The position numbers and the translations under genes were made by a program. This document shows, piece by piece, positions 29,146-37,925 of a DNA stretch of 64,000 nt. Origin of the DNA: Pseudalkalibacillus sp045920555 (lineage in GTDB: Bacteria > Bacillota > Bacilli > Bacillales > Fictibacillaceae). Each line of letters begins with the position of its first letter. Positions within the stretch are counted from its first letter, which is position 1. The stretch lies in contig NZ_CP174509.1 in assembly GCF_045920555.1 (NCBI RefSeq), forward strand, positions 2,666,001 through 2,730,000. The letters run 5' to 3'. Under the pieces are notes generated by a model. That model saw only the letters and a list, made by a program, of their open reading frames with translations, was not told the origin of the DNA and ran no database searches.

Positions 29146-30852
29146 ATGCATGTTGATTTACTAGTCACCGATGTTTACCTATACAACCATTCTTACAAAA
29201 AAATTATGAAAGGAAATGTTGCGATTTTAGATGGAAAGTTTGCCTATATAGGCGATAAAAATGAGGACACGTTTCGGGCGAATAGAGTGATTAATGGACA
29301 AAATCGTTTTATGATCCCTGGATTAATAGACATCCATTTGCATATCGAAAGTACAATGGTCACTCCTGATACGTTTTCGTATGGGTTAATTAAGAATGGT
29401 GTAACAACCGTGGTTGCGGACCCTCATGAAATGGCTAACGTTTTCGGGGTGAGGGGAATACAAGAGATGATTAAGATGGGCGAGAAATGTATAGCAGATA
29501 TTTTGTTCGCTATTCCAAGTTCCGTTCCTGCTACGGCGCTCGAGACAACAGGCGGGGAAATAGATATCGAAGAAATAGATGAATTAGCTAAGGAAGAAAA
29601 AGTAATTTGCCTCGGTGAAATTATGGATTATGCAAAAGTCCTTTCAGAACCAAACGGCAAAACGAATAGAATAGTGAAGCATGTTAAGAACAACTACCCA
29701 CATTTTCCGATTGAAGGCCATTGTCCAAAATTAATGGATGTTCAATTAAGTCAATTTATATATGCAGGAATTGACTCAGATCATACTCAACAAACAGTTG
29801 AAGGAATGGAAGAAAGAATAAAAATGGGCATGTTTATTGAAATACAAGAAAAATCGATGACGAAAGAATTAATGGACCATTTAATTGAGCATGATCGAAG
29901 TGAACATTTTTGTTTTGTTACCGATGATGTCATGCCTGATACATTTGTAGAAAAAGGACATCTAAATCACCTCGTAAAGAAAGCGATTATGATGGGAATG
30001 CAGCCTGAGGATGCCATTTATGCTAGTACCGTAACTCCCGCTAGAAGAATGAGAATGTATGATAGAGGCGCAATTGCACCCGGAAAAATAGCTGATTTTA
30101 TTTTACTGGATGATCTCGATTCATTTAAAATCGATCAAGTGTATAAGAGCGGTACGAAGGTTTATGACCAAAAAGAAGTATATGAACAAGTAGTCCACCC
30201 GAAACAGTTCCCAAGCGATTTTTACAAAAGTGTTCAGTTAGAAAAATTAAAAAAACAAGATCTAACGATTTCGGCACCTGTTGAAAATGGCAGTCTCTCT
30301 AGCAGAGTTATGATGGTTTCGGACGGGACAACTTTTACGAAGGCATTAATCGCCCATGTGAAGGTTGAAAATCATCAACTGCAGTGGGAAACGAGCCCTT
30401 TTTGCTTAATAGGAGTATTTGAGCGTTACGGTAAAAACAGAAATAAGTCTTTTGGATTAATAGGGGGAGACACCATCAAAGGAGGCGCAATCGCATCGAC
30501 GTATTCACATGATAATCATAACTTACTTGTAGTTGGAAAAAATCGAGAGGATGTACTGCTCGCAGCCAACACGATTATTGAAAATCAAGGGGGATTTTGT
30601 GTCGTAGAAAACGGAAAAGTTTTATCTCTTTTAAAGCTCCCGGTTGGAGGTATCTTGTCAGAAGAACCACTAGACGAAATTGCAAAAGAAATGAAGAACT
30701 TACGAAATGCCATGGAGAGCTTAGGGTACAAGCATTATAACCCAATTATGTCATTTAGCACACACTCACTCCCTGTAAGCCCAGAGTTAAAAATCACGGA
30801 CTTTGGTTTAGTTAACGTGAATGAAGGTAAAGTTGTCAATTTATTTGTATAA
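29146..30852 (+). CDS. ade: Adenine deaminase
   Basis: The protein has 568 residues behind AGAGGAGGA. The amidohydrolase metal motif is DIHLHIEST (His64, His66), preceded by MIPGL. VADPHEMANVFG and the downstream EGHCP and CFVTDDVMPD motifs are typical of bacterial adenine deaminase (Ade/AdeC), as is the C-terminal domain with GVFERYG and GGDTIKGGAIASTYSHDNHN. The length matches the family. It converts adenine to hypoxanthine and ammonia, so the hydrolase, this enzyme and the NCS2 permease downstream make one purine salvage unit. It works in the cytoplasm with Mn or Fe. Confidence 0.93.
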   Translation: MHVDLLVTDVYLYNHSYKKIMKGNVAILDGKFAYIGDKNEDTFRANRVINGQNRFMIPGLIDIHLHIESTMVTPDTFSYGLIKNGVTTVVADPHEMANVFGVRGIQEMIKMGEKCIADILFAIPSSVPATALETTGGEIDIEEIDELAKEEKVICLGEIMDYAKVLSEPNGKTNRIVKHVKNNYPHFPIEGHCPKLMDVQLSQFIYAGIDSDHTQQTVEGMEERIKMGMFIEIQEKSMTKELMDHLIEHDRSEHFCFVTDDVMPDTFVEKGHLNHLVKKAIMMGMQPEDAIYASTVTPARRMRMYDRGAIAPGKIADFILLDDLDSFKIDQVYKSGTKVYDQKEVYEQVVHPKQFPSDFYKSVQLEKLKKQDLTISAPVENGSLSSRVMMVSDGTTFTKALIAHVKVENHQLQWETSPFCLIGVFERYGKNRNKSFGLIGGDTIKGGAIASTYSHDNHNLLVVGKNREDVLLAANTIIENQGGFCVVENGKVLSLLKLPVGGILSEEPLDEIAKEMKNLRNAMESLGYKHYNPIMSFSTHSLPVSPELKITDFGLVNVNEGKVVNLFV

Positions 30853-30854
30853 GT

Positions 30855-30966
30855 GTGTGTTCGAAAAGGCAACAAATTAGAAGCAAGAAGGTCAAGAATA
30901 AGTGTTCTTCTTTTTCGAGGAACTCTAGGGTTCGCCGCTTATCCATTTGGTGACTTTTTGAACAAC
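30855..30966. repeat. MITE-like repeat
   Basis: Terminal inverted repeats GTTCGAAAAGGCAACAAAT and ATTTGGTGACTTTTTGAAC bound about 110 bp of non-coding DNA. It may be related to the repeat at 32321-32415, which shares the GTTCAAAAAG end. No transposase is present. Confidence 0.5.
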
Positions 30967-31090
30967 CTCTAATAACATATTGGCTCATTCGTTATTTTAG
31001 CTTTTGCCCTCTCGGGTGTAATGAAAAACGGATCAGAGCTTTTACTTATAATTTAGTCTTATTTTGCATTACAAAGAAAGTGGTGATTAT

Positions 31091-32290
31091 ATGAATAAAG
31101 AAATTACTCTGGAGTATATAGAAGCAAAGCTTGAACCTTATCTTCAAAATGTCTATAAACACCTTCATCAGTATCCTGAATTAAGTACAGAGGAATATGA
31201 AACACAGAAGTTTATCAAAAATGAACTGGACAAGCTAGACATTCCATACAAGGAAATGGCAGACACAGGGCTTTGTGCCGAAATTCACGGGGACCAATCG
31301 GGAAAAACGATTCTCTTACGTTCAGACATGGATGCTCTGCCAATTTCAGAACAAACGGATCTGGAGTATGCGTCTAAAAAGGAGGGGGCCATGCATGCTT
31401 GCGGTCATGATGCTCATATTACCGTAGGCTTAGGTGTAGCCTCTTTGCTGCAAGAAAGAAAAGCGAAATTAAGAGGAACGGTGAAGATCATGTTTCAACC
31501 ATCTGAGGAAGTTCATCCAGGTGGAGCGAAACGAATGATCGAAGAGGGAATATTAGAAAATCCGAAAGTAGATGCAGCGATTGGCATTCATACGAATCCT
31601 TATATACTGCCGGGAAAATTTGAAATAAAAGAAGGCTATATGCTTGCGAATAGTGACCGAATTTATATTTCCTTGATTGGAAAAGGCGGTCACGCCGCAG
31701 CCCCACATCAAAGCATAGATGCGGTGGCGATGGCTGGTCAATTCATCTCCGGCATTCAAAACATTGCTGCAAGGCAAGTCTCTCCTCTTGATCATGCTGT
31801 CGTAACAATCGGTAAAATAAGCGGCGGGTACACATCAAATGCAATCGCCGACCGAGTGGATATGACCGGTACGGTAAGAACGATCAAAAAAGAGACACAA
31901 GATGCCATTGATGCAAAAATTGAAGCGTTGTTACAGTCTGTAACGAATTATTGGGGCGGATCTTACACGTACGAATACGAACGAGGCTATCCTTCGACTT
32001 GGAATGACAAGCAGATAACTCAGTTGGTGAAAAAGGCAGCGGATGCTTGCATTGGCAAAGATAGCATTGTTGAACTGGAACACCCTTATATGAGCGGGGA
32101 TGATTTTGCCTACTTATCCCATTCGGTGCCTTCTGCGTTCATTTATTGGGGAACAGGAACAGGAACAGAAGTGGCAGAAAAATTCCCATGGCATCATCCA
32201 AAATTCCGTGTGAATTTATCGTCTTTGAAATACGGTGTTGCACTTGCAACACAGAGTATCTTAACTTTTTTAAATGAGGTAACAAGCTGA
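31091..32290 (+). CDS. M20 family amidohydrolase (aminoacylase type)
   Basis: The protein has 399 residues. The ATG at 31091 follows AAAGTGGTGAT. The M20D metal-binding motifs are RSDMDALPI and MHACGHDAHI (Cys and His ligands), PSEEVHPGGAKRMI (catalytic Glu) and YMSGDDFAYLS. The lid domain carries GKGGHAAAPHQSIDAV. Family knowledge: these cytosolic enzymes hydrolyse N-acyl amino acids or related amides. In a purine block the substrate could be a ureido or acylamino compound, but nothing in the sequence proves that. It is about 40% alike by eye to the M20 protein at 33869. Confidence 0.85.
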   Translation: MNKEITLEYIEAKLEPYLQNVYKHLHQYPELSTEEYETQKFIKNELDKLDIPYKEMADTGLCAEIHGDQSGKTILLRSDMDALPISEQTDLEYASKKEGAMHACGHDAHITVGLGVASLLQERKAKLRGTVKIMFQPSEEVHPGGAKRMIEEGILENPKVDAAIGIHTNPYILPGKFEIKEGYMLANSDRIYISLIGKGGHAAAPHQSIDAVAMAGQFISGIQNIAARQVSPLDHAVVTIGKISGGYTSNAIADRVDMTGTVRTIKKETQDAIDAKIEALLQSVTNYWGGSYTYEYERGYPSTWNDKQITQLVKKAADACIGKDSIVELEHPYMSGDDFAYLSHSVPSAFIYWGTGTGTEVAEKFPWHHPKFRVNLSSLKYGVALATQSILTFLNEVTS

Positions 32291-32320
32291 CCAAATAGGA
32301 AAAAATAACATTATTAACGT

Positions 32321-32415
32321 ATGTTCAAAAAGCACTGGGCGGGAAAGATCGAGGTGCGGCAATCTCGAGGGGGGGAGCAGCGCATTCAAGCAATGTTGTC
32401 CAGACTTTCTGAAAC
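32321..32415. repeat. MITE-like repeat
   Basis: The left end ATGTTCAAAAAGCACTGGGC and the right end GTCCAGACTTTCTGAAAC are imperfect inverses. The middle is GC-rich and non-coding. It resembles short Bacillaceae repeats with GTTCAAAAAG ends. Confidence 0.4.
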
Positions 32416-32459
32416 TTATCTTTCAATGAACAACATCGACGAGAAAGAAGGATTGTATC

Positions 32460-33776
32460 ATGTCTAAGCTCTCTTCAGCAACGATCTGGTTAGCCGGGAT
32501 TCAGTGGCTTTTTTTTATTTTTGCGAACACAGTCGTTGTACCGTTGTCTGTCGGAGCTGCTTTTGACTTGCAGCCGGAAGAGATCGCGGCGTCTCTCCAA
32601 CGCTCGTTTATTTTCACAGGAGCGGCTTCTATTTTGCAAGCAGTCGCTGGTCATCGTTACGCGTTAATGGAAGGTCCTGCTGGTTTGTGGTGGGGGCTGA
32701 TCCTAAGCCTTTGCGCATCAGCACCATCCGTTGGTATGAGCCTAACGACAATAGGAGGAGGTCTTGCTACAGGTATTCTCTTAGCTGGTTTGACCACTGT
32801 ACTTTTAGGGGCGATGGGTTTTGCGAATATATTGAAAAAGGTGTTTACGCCGATCGTCATGAGTGTCTACCTTTTCCTGCTTTCCAGCCAACTAGTGATG
32901 ATTTTTCTAAAAGGGATGCTAGGTCTGTCCAATGATAATGAACTTGATTTGCCGATAGCCGCGTTATCTATTGTTACAGCGATATTAGTAGGATTGCTAA
33001 GCATTAAAGGACGAGGGTTGATTGGTGATTTTTCCATTTTGATCGGTATGGTGATGGGGTGGATCGCTTACAACTTCCTTTTCCCTGTGGAAAAAGCCGT
33101 AACTATCAGCACTGAGTCGTCTATTTCATGGTTCCCATGGGGAACGCCCAACCTCGAATTAGGAATCATCATTACTGCTTTCTTGGCCGGGCTGATCAAT
33201 ATGACGAATACAATTGCAGCGGTTAGTGCAACAGAGAAGCTTTATCAAACTACGACAACAGATCAGCAGTATAAACGTACATTTTTGCTAACTGGAGTGT
33301 ATACCATTGTAGCTGCTGTACTCGGTTTAGTCCCATATGGACCTTATACGTCGTCCATCGGTCTATTAGAAAGTACAAGGATTTTAGAACGATTGGCTTT
33401 GGTCATAGGAGGGGCGCTCTTTGTAATACTTGGATTAGTACCTGCTTTAGGCGCCTTGTTTACGATGATTCCGATCAGTATAGGGAGTGCCGTTTTATTC
33501 GTTGCATATTTACAACTATTCGGTACGGCACTGCGTACGATTGAAGGAATACATTTTAACTCCAAAACGATTTACCGTATTGCCGCTCCGACGCTTTTGG
33601 GGCTTTGTATTATGAACATTTCTCCGGAAGTGTTTGCAACAATTCCGATGTATATACGTCCTCTTGTCAGCAACGGTTTGTTAATGGGAGTACTTTTAGC
33701 TCTCGTTCTGGAATCTTTTGTGAATTGGTCAAAATATGAATTACTGGATTCAAGGAAAAATAAACAAAGTATTTAA
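32460..33776 (+). CDS. NCS2 family uracil/xanthine-type permease
   Basis: The protein has 438 residues and 12-14 hydrophobic segments. It begins ATIWLAGIQWLFFIFANTVV, the usual NCS2 start, and has the conserved region AGLINMTNTIAAVSATEKL with the Asn-Thr substrate loop. The family moves purine or pyrimidine bases with protons. Placed between two M20 hydrolases and after adenine deaminase, it probably imports a purine base. It is much closer to classical NCS2 members than the permease at 50841. Confidence 0.85.
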   Translation: MSKLSSATIWLAGIQWLFFIFANTVVVPLSVGAAFDLQPEEIAASLQRSFIFTGAASILQAVAGHRYALMEGPAGLWWGLILSLCASAPSVGMSLTTIGGGLATGILLAGLTTVLLGAMGFANILKKVFTPIVMSVYLFLLSSQLVMIFLKGMLGLSNDNELDLPIAALSIVTAILVGLLSIKGRGLIGDFSILIGMVMGWIAYNFLFPVEKAVTISTESSISWFPWGTPNLELGIIITAFLAGLINMTNTIAAVSATEKLYQTTTTDQQYKRTFLLTGVYTIVAAVLGLVPYGPYTSSIGLLESTRILERLALVIGGALFVILGLVPALGALFTMIPISIGSAVLFVAYLQLFGTALRTIEGIHFNSKTIYRIAAPTLLGLCIMNISPEVFATIPMYIRPLVSNGLLMGVLLALVLESFVNWSKYELLDSRKNKQSI

Positions 33777-33868
33777 AGTATAGTCAGCTGAATGTAAACC
33801 TTATAGTAGATTAACCGGTGTAGGAGCAGTACTCATTATGATCAAACTTTAAAAAGGAGGGAATTTAT

Positions 33869-35035
33869 TTGTTTGAAAACTGGAAACATGATATTGAAAA
33901 ATTTTATCCGAAAATGGTAGAAATTCGCCGTCACCTCCACCAATTTCCCGAGCTTTCTTTCAAGGAGGAAAAGACTCCTCGATTTATAGCCGAATATTTA
34001 CAAAAGTTAGGAATAGAAGTACGTACAGGGGTTGGTGGTAGAGGGGTTGTTGGTATTTTACGCGGAGGTAAACCTGGAAAGACTATAGCTTTAAGGGCAG
34101 ATTTCGATGCTTTACCAATAAACGACCAAAAAAATGTTCCTTATAAATCTAAAATACCCGGTGCGATGTATGCTTGCGGCCATGATGCACATACAGCCAT
34201 TGTTTTAGGCGTTGCAACAGTCCTTGCCAAATATAAAAATGAACTGCAAGGGAATATCGTTTTTATTCACCAATTTGCTGAAGAACAACCTCCAGGCGGT
34301 GCGAAACCGATGATAGTAGACGGTTGTTTGGATGGTGTTGATGTCATATTTGGTACGCATCTTCAAAATATGGATCCAGTTGGAACGGTCTATTATCGTG
34401 AAGGATATATACAAGCAGCCGCAGATAGTTTTGAAATCGAAGTTATGGGAAAAGGGGGACATGGCGCACTCCCGCATGAAACGATTGATCCAATCATTAT
34501 TTCTAGCCATATCGCTATTAATTTACAACAAATTGTGAGCAGAAGAGTAAATCCTCTAAAATCAGCAGTCGTTTCGATAGGTTCAATACAATCTGGAGAA
34601 GCTTATAACGTCATACCCGATCATGCGAAACTGATAGGGACAGTAAGAACGTTTGAAGCTGAGATTAGGGATATGATCGAACAATCTTTTAAAAAAATAA
34701 TAGCTGGAATATGTTCGGCTCATGGCGCTAATTATAAGTTTAGCTATAAACGAGGGTATGATGCGGTTTGGAATCATAAAGACGAAACGCAATTTATTAA
34801 AAATAGAGCAGCAGAAGTGATAGGAGCTGAGAACGTAAGAGAGACACAACCCATAATGCCTGGAGAGGATTTCAGCTATTACTTGCAAAACGTTCCCGGT
34901 ACCTACTTTTTTACGGGAGCAGGAAATGATTCCATTAAATATCCACATCACCATCCAAAGTTTGACATTGATGAAAAGGCTATGTTAATTGCAGCCAAAA
35001 TATTTCTTAACGCAATTGCAAAATATAACAATTAA
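33869..35035 (+). CDS. M20 family amidohydrolase (aminoacylase type), second copy
   Basis: The protein has 388 residues, starting at a TTG eight bases after AAAAAGGAGGG. The metal and catalytic motifs are complete: RADFDALPIND, YACGHDAHTAI, FAEEQPPGGAKPMI and IMPGEDFSYYL. The lid loop is GKGGHGALPHETID. It is the same family as the protein at 31091 and probably has a related substrate. Family members include N-acyl-L-amino acid amidohydrolases and indole-acetyl-amino acid hydrolases. A decayed SDR gene follows 21 bases on, so it may once have been one operon. Confidence 0.85.
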   Translation: MFENWKHDIEKFYPKMVEIRRHLHQFPELSFKEEKTPRFIAEYLQKLGIEVRTGVGGRGVVGILRGGKPGKTIALRADFDALPINDQKNVPYKSKIPGAMYACGHDAHTAIVLGVATVLAKYKNELQGNIVFIHQFAEEQPPGGAKPMIVDGCLDGVDVIFGTHLQNMDPVGTVYYREGYIQAAADSFEIEVMGKGGHGALPHETIDPIIISSHIAINLQQIVSRRVNPLKSAVVSIGSIQSGEAYNVIPDHAKLIGTVRTFEAEIRDMIEQSFKKIIAGICSAHGANYKFSYKRGYDAVWNHKDETQFIKNRAAEVIGAENVRETQPIMPGEDFSYYLQNVPGTYFFTGAGNDSIKYPHHHPKFDIDEKAMLIAAKIFLNAIAKYNN

Positions 35036-35056
35036 ATCATATAGAAAAGGGTGTAA

Positions 35057-35279
35057 ATGGACAAAAAGGTTGTTGTCATAACAGGTGCCGGGAGCGGCCT
35101 GGGAGCTTCTTTGGCGAAAAAATATTCGGAAATCTAGGTGCTATGTGTGCTTGCTTGGGAGGACGAGAACAAAGCTTGCCCGGACGGCAGAAACATTAGC
35201 TGACGGCTATTCGATCTACGACTTGGACGTTTTGTTACGATTTTCGCGTTTTGCCGGCGGTACCCCTAATAGATTTTAA
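35057..35279 (+). pseudogene. Short-chain dehydrogenase, N-terminal remnant
   Basis: The ATG at 35057 opens MDKKVVVITGAGSGLGASLA, the Rossmann dinucleotide motif TGxxxGxG of SDR enzymes. It shifts frame after KKYSEI and continues in another frame as VCLLGRTRTKLARTAETLAD and YSIYDLDV. The catalytic YxxxK is absent. The break lies close to the IS110 element downstream, which may have caused the truncation. Confidence 0.7.
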
Positions 35280-35422
35280 AAATATAATCTTCAACTAAAA
35301 GGGACTTTAATCATAATGAACGAAACAGCTCCCATCGCTTAACGTAGGTTGCACTTGGTCATAATGTTACTACCTAAATAAATAACCAAGTGTAGAGCTA
35401 CACACGAAAAGGAGCCGATATT

Positions 35423-36550
35423 ATGAAGGATGTACAAAAATTTGTTGGTTTAGACGTATCTAAAGATACTATTGCTGTTGCGATTGCTGATTCTGGTCGT
35501 GGTGAACCTAGATTTCATGGAACTATTCAAAATAAACCAGAAGATATTCGTAAACTAATGAAAAAGTTAGGAAATCATGAAAATCTACTTGTTTGTTATG
35601 AGGCAGGACCTACTGGGTATGGAATTTATCGATTACTTCTATCTATGGACATTGAATGTATGGTTGTGGCACCCTCTCTTATACCAAAGCGTTCGGGTGA
35701 TCGTGTGAAAACAGATAAAAGAGATTCTACTAGATTAGCTCAGTTGCTTCGTGCTGGAGAGCTTACTTCTGTATGGGTACCAGATGAAGATCATGAAGCA
35801 CTTAGAGATTTAATCCGTGCTCGGCATGATGCCCGAGAGGATTTACAAAGTTCTCGTCAGAGACTTATGCACTTTTTACTTCGCCATGAAATACGTCCTC
35901 CGCAAGGAGTTCGAAATTGGTCCGTAAAACATCGTGAATGGTTGAAACGATTAACATTTGAAAGAGCTTCTCAACGTATTGTTTTTCAAGAATATCTCCA
36001 TGCCATTTATGAAGTTGAGGAGCGTATGAAACGACTAGAAGCTCAAATACATGAAGAAGCGATTCAAAGTGAACATGCTCCCGTCATTCAAGCACTCCAA
36101 ACATTAAGAGGAGTTGCAGAAGTAACTGCCGTTACTTTGGTAGCTGAAATTGGACAATTCTCTCGCTTTTCCAATCCAAGACAACTGATGTCATATGCAG
36201 GTCTCGTCCCTAAAGAATACTCGAGTGGGTCTAGTCGTTGGCAAGGTTCAATTACTAAAACCGGAAACTCCCAAATTCGTCGTTCCATAGTAGAAGTTTG
36301 TTGGTCTTATCGCCATCGACCATCTCTTAAAGGTGAATTGCTTAAACGTCAAGAAGGACAAGATCCAGAGGCAAAACGTATTGCTTGGAAGGCTCAACAC
36401 CGTCTTCATATGAAATATCATCGCATCTCTGCTAAAGGAAAAGGTGGAAAAGTAGCTGTTGTTGCTGTCGCTAGAGAATTGCTTGGTTTTATCTGGGCTA
36501 TCGGCTGTGCTATAGAGAATAAACAGGAAAGTAAATCAAGTGTTGCCTAA
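35423..36550 (+). CDS. IS110-family transposase (DEDD)
   Basis: The protein has 375 residues behind AAAGGAGCC. The N-terminal RuvC-like DEDD domain shows Asp11 in FVGLDVSKDT, Glu60 in VCYEAGPTG, and Asp98 and Asp101 in VKTDKRDSTRLAQLL. The C-terminal Transposase_20 domain contains LRGVAEVTAVTLVAEIG and LMSYAGLVPKEYSSGSSRWQ, followed by GSITKTGNSQIRR, where the family's catalytic Ser lies. The ORF is intact. IS110 elements make circular intermediates and are guided by a structured RNA from their non-coding end. Sequence GGTACCC occurs on both sides (35259 and 36743), a possible core, but the ends are not certain. Confidence 0.92.
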   Translation: MKDVQKFVGLDVSKDTIAVAIADSGRGEPRFHGTIQNKPEDIRKLMKKLGNHENLLVCYEAGPTGYGIYRLLLSMDIECMVVAPSLIPKRSGDRVKTDKRDSTRLAQLLRAGELTSVWVPDEDHEALRDLIRARHDAREDLQSSRQRLMHFLLRHEIRPPQGVRNWSVKHREWLKRLTFERASQRIVFQEYLHAIYEVEERMKRLEAQIHEEAIQSEHAPVIQALQTLRGVAEVTAVTLVAEIGQFSRFSNPRQLMSYAGLVPKEYSSGSSRWQGSITKTGNSQIRRSIVEVCWSYRHRPSLKGELLKRQEGQDPEAKRIAWKAQHRLHMKYHRISAKGKGGKVAVVAVARELLGFIWAIGCAIENKQESKSSVA

Positions 36551-36790
36551 GGAAAGTAAAAGTAATTCAATATAAGTCGTAACTATTTGTCCTTAAATTT
36601 TATTGGTTAATTGAGATTGAAAATTTGGCTCGGAGGCAAATCTCCGGGAAGGAGAACCCTCATGTTCCATTATGCACTAGGTTCGAAGAACTGAACGTGC
36701 GCCTTTAGTCCGAGGCAGCTCCGTGACGGATGGAGTGAAATGTGGTACCCAACCCACGCATATCAGTTTGTATACCACCGTCAGCGTTTT
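36551..36790 (+). other. Non-coding 3' flank of the IS110 transposase, possible guide RNA region
   Basis: About 240 bases have no ORF. The middle, from about 36628, is rich in short hairpins: CGGAGGCAAATCTCCG, and GGCAGCTCCGTGACGG followed by ATGGAGTG. Some IS110 relatives (IS1111 group) keep their guide RNA on this side, while others keep it upstream of the gene (35280-35422 here). Which side applies is not decided by the sequence. Confidence 0.4.
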
Positions 36791-36813
36791 TGCCTTCGTG
36801 CCAAGTTTTTAAG

Positions 36814-36934
36814 GTTATCCTTATTCAACTTTTAGGATTGTATCCATTTCGGATTTAGCTTATCAAGGGAAAGTGCGCACTTGACAAGCTAAATCCGAAA
36901 GGAAATTTGGTTTGTAAGTTGAACAAGGAATAAC
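36814..36934. repeat. MITE-like nested palindrome
   Basis: Inner 21-bp arms at 36847-36867 and 36880-36900 differ at one position and share GGATTTAGCTT. Outer arms at 36814-36831 and 36916-36934 are also inverse (GTTATCC..TTCAACTT). The whole 121 bp would fold into one long hairpin. There is no ORF. Confidence 0.7.
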
Positions 36935-37253
36935 TCTATTCATTGCTGAATAAAACACCATTTAAAACATTTGTGTGTGGTGGGTTGACAGTTTCGTTCA
37001 TATCAATGGAATAAATCTCTTCCAAGTAGAAAGTTAAAAGAGTTTGAGTCTTCTAAGTTCTTCTTGTATGAACGTTTATAATATAAAAATACTGAAGACA
37101 AAATTATCTACATAATACATTTGAAAAGGTTTAGTCCTTTCGAACGACAAATTTATAAGGTTGTCTATGCTATAATAAAATCGCAATAGTATAGGATTTC
37201 TCAAGGGTGGTCAGCATCACTCCCCAACTTATAACGGAAGGGGGTGTTGCTGT

Positions 37254-37337
37254 ATGACAGTCTTTGAATCGATCGTGATCATGATTACGTTCGGAACCTT
37301 CGTGGTAGCGTTACTATCATTTCATAAAAAAAACTAA
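37254..37337 (+). CDS. Holin-like type I toxin (27 aa)
   Basis: The peptide MTVFESIVIMITFGTFVVAL ends LSFHKKN. It is one membrane helix with a short charged tail, as in the TxpA/BsrG-like 'putative holin-like toxin' family of Bacillus. A TATAAT box lies at 37171-37176. The ribosome site GGAAGGGGG (37236-37244) is buried in a hairpin: CAGCATCACTCCCC (37212-37225) pairs with GGGGGTGTTGCTG (37240-37252), with one mismatch. That is the usual translational block in this family. Known role: membrane-acting toxin restrained by an antisense RNA overlapping its 3' end. Confidence 0.8.
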   Translation: MTVFESIVIMITFGTFVVALLSFHKKN

Positions 37338-37375
37338 AACCGCCCTTGAGTTTTAGCTGGCTCTGGCGGTTTTAG
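37334..37375 (-). terminator. Terminator of the antisense RNA
   Basis: A perfect 11-bp stem CTAAAACCGCC (37334-37344) and GGCGGTTTTAG (37365-37375) starts within the toxin stop codon. The T run lies on the minus strand. Confidence 0.7.
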
Positions 37376-37423
37376 TGTCCGTTATACCTGCTGATCCCCC
37401 TTCGAGGGAACCTGCTATTGCAT

Positions 37424-37459
37424 GACCGACTGGTGTTACCAGCACTAACGGTCTTTTTT
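37424..37459 (+). terminator. Terminator of the toxin mRNA
   Basis: GACCG/CGGTC with an inner CTGG/CCAG helix is followed by TTTTTTA on the plus strand. Confidence 0.7.
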
Positions 37460-37794
37460 AATATATGTGAACTATCTTTATTATATCCGATACAACTAAA
37501 AAAGAAAACAATATTGTTTATATTAAACCTTTTTTCATTAGTTTATTTACCGCAAGACTGAAGTAATTGATAAAAAATCTAATATATATACATCCAAATG
37601 TATGACTTTTAAGAGATAAACGTGCCGATTTTGTGCCGACTTAGATTAAAAAAAGATAAATTGTTTTGAAAACAGGATTCGGTAATGCCTTGATATATCA
37701 ACGTTTTTACATGAGTTAAAAAGCATTTGAAAATACTTTTTAATCAAGTTCGAGATGGAAGGTTCAACCGGATAAAGTCTAAAAGACCTTGATA

Positions 37795-37925
37795 TTGATC
37801 TGAACCCAAAAAGTTAAACAAAAATAATAAGCTGCATCGTGGGCCTGAATTCGGAATTTAACCGGACTCAGGTCTTTTAATTTCGCCTTAATTCGTTTGT
37901 GATTGTATTTATACTGCTCAACCCC
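37795..37925 (-). pseudogene. IS3-family transposase C-terminal remnant
   Basis: The minus strand reads EQYKYNHKRIKAKLKDLSPV and then KFRIQAHDAA, the C-terminal end of IS3-family OrfB transposases (YNHKRIKAKL.GLSPVQYR). The catalytic Asp and Glu residues are outside the remnant. A frameshift lies just before it. The rest of 37463-38234 holds no gene that I can see. Confidence 0.65.

Larger units (their letters stand above)
37326..37475 (-). ncRNA. Putative antisense antitoxin RNA of the type I locus
   Basis: The minus strand has a TATAAT box near 37475-37480. Transcription leftward would run through the toxin mRNA's 3' end and stop at the 11-bp hairpin CTAAAACCGCC/GGCGGTTTTAG, which on this strand is followed by TTTTTTT. 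It would overlap the toxin coding end by a few bases. The -35 box is weak. The assignment rests on the known TxpA-RatA arrangement. Confidence 0.55.

Noticed and set aside
30853..31090. Purine riboswitch near adenine deaminase or the M20 gene
   Set aside because: No purine-aptamer core was seen. The inverted repeats there look like a MITE.
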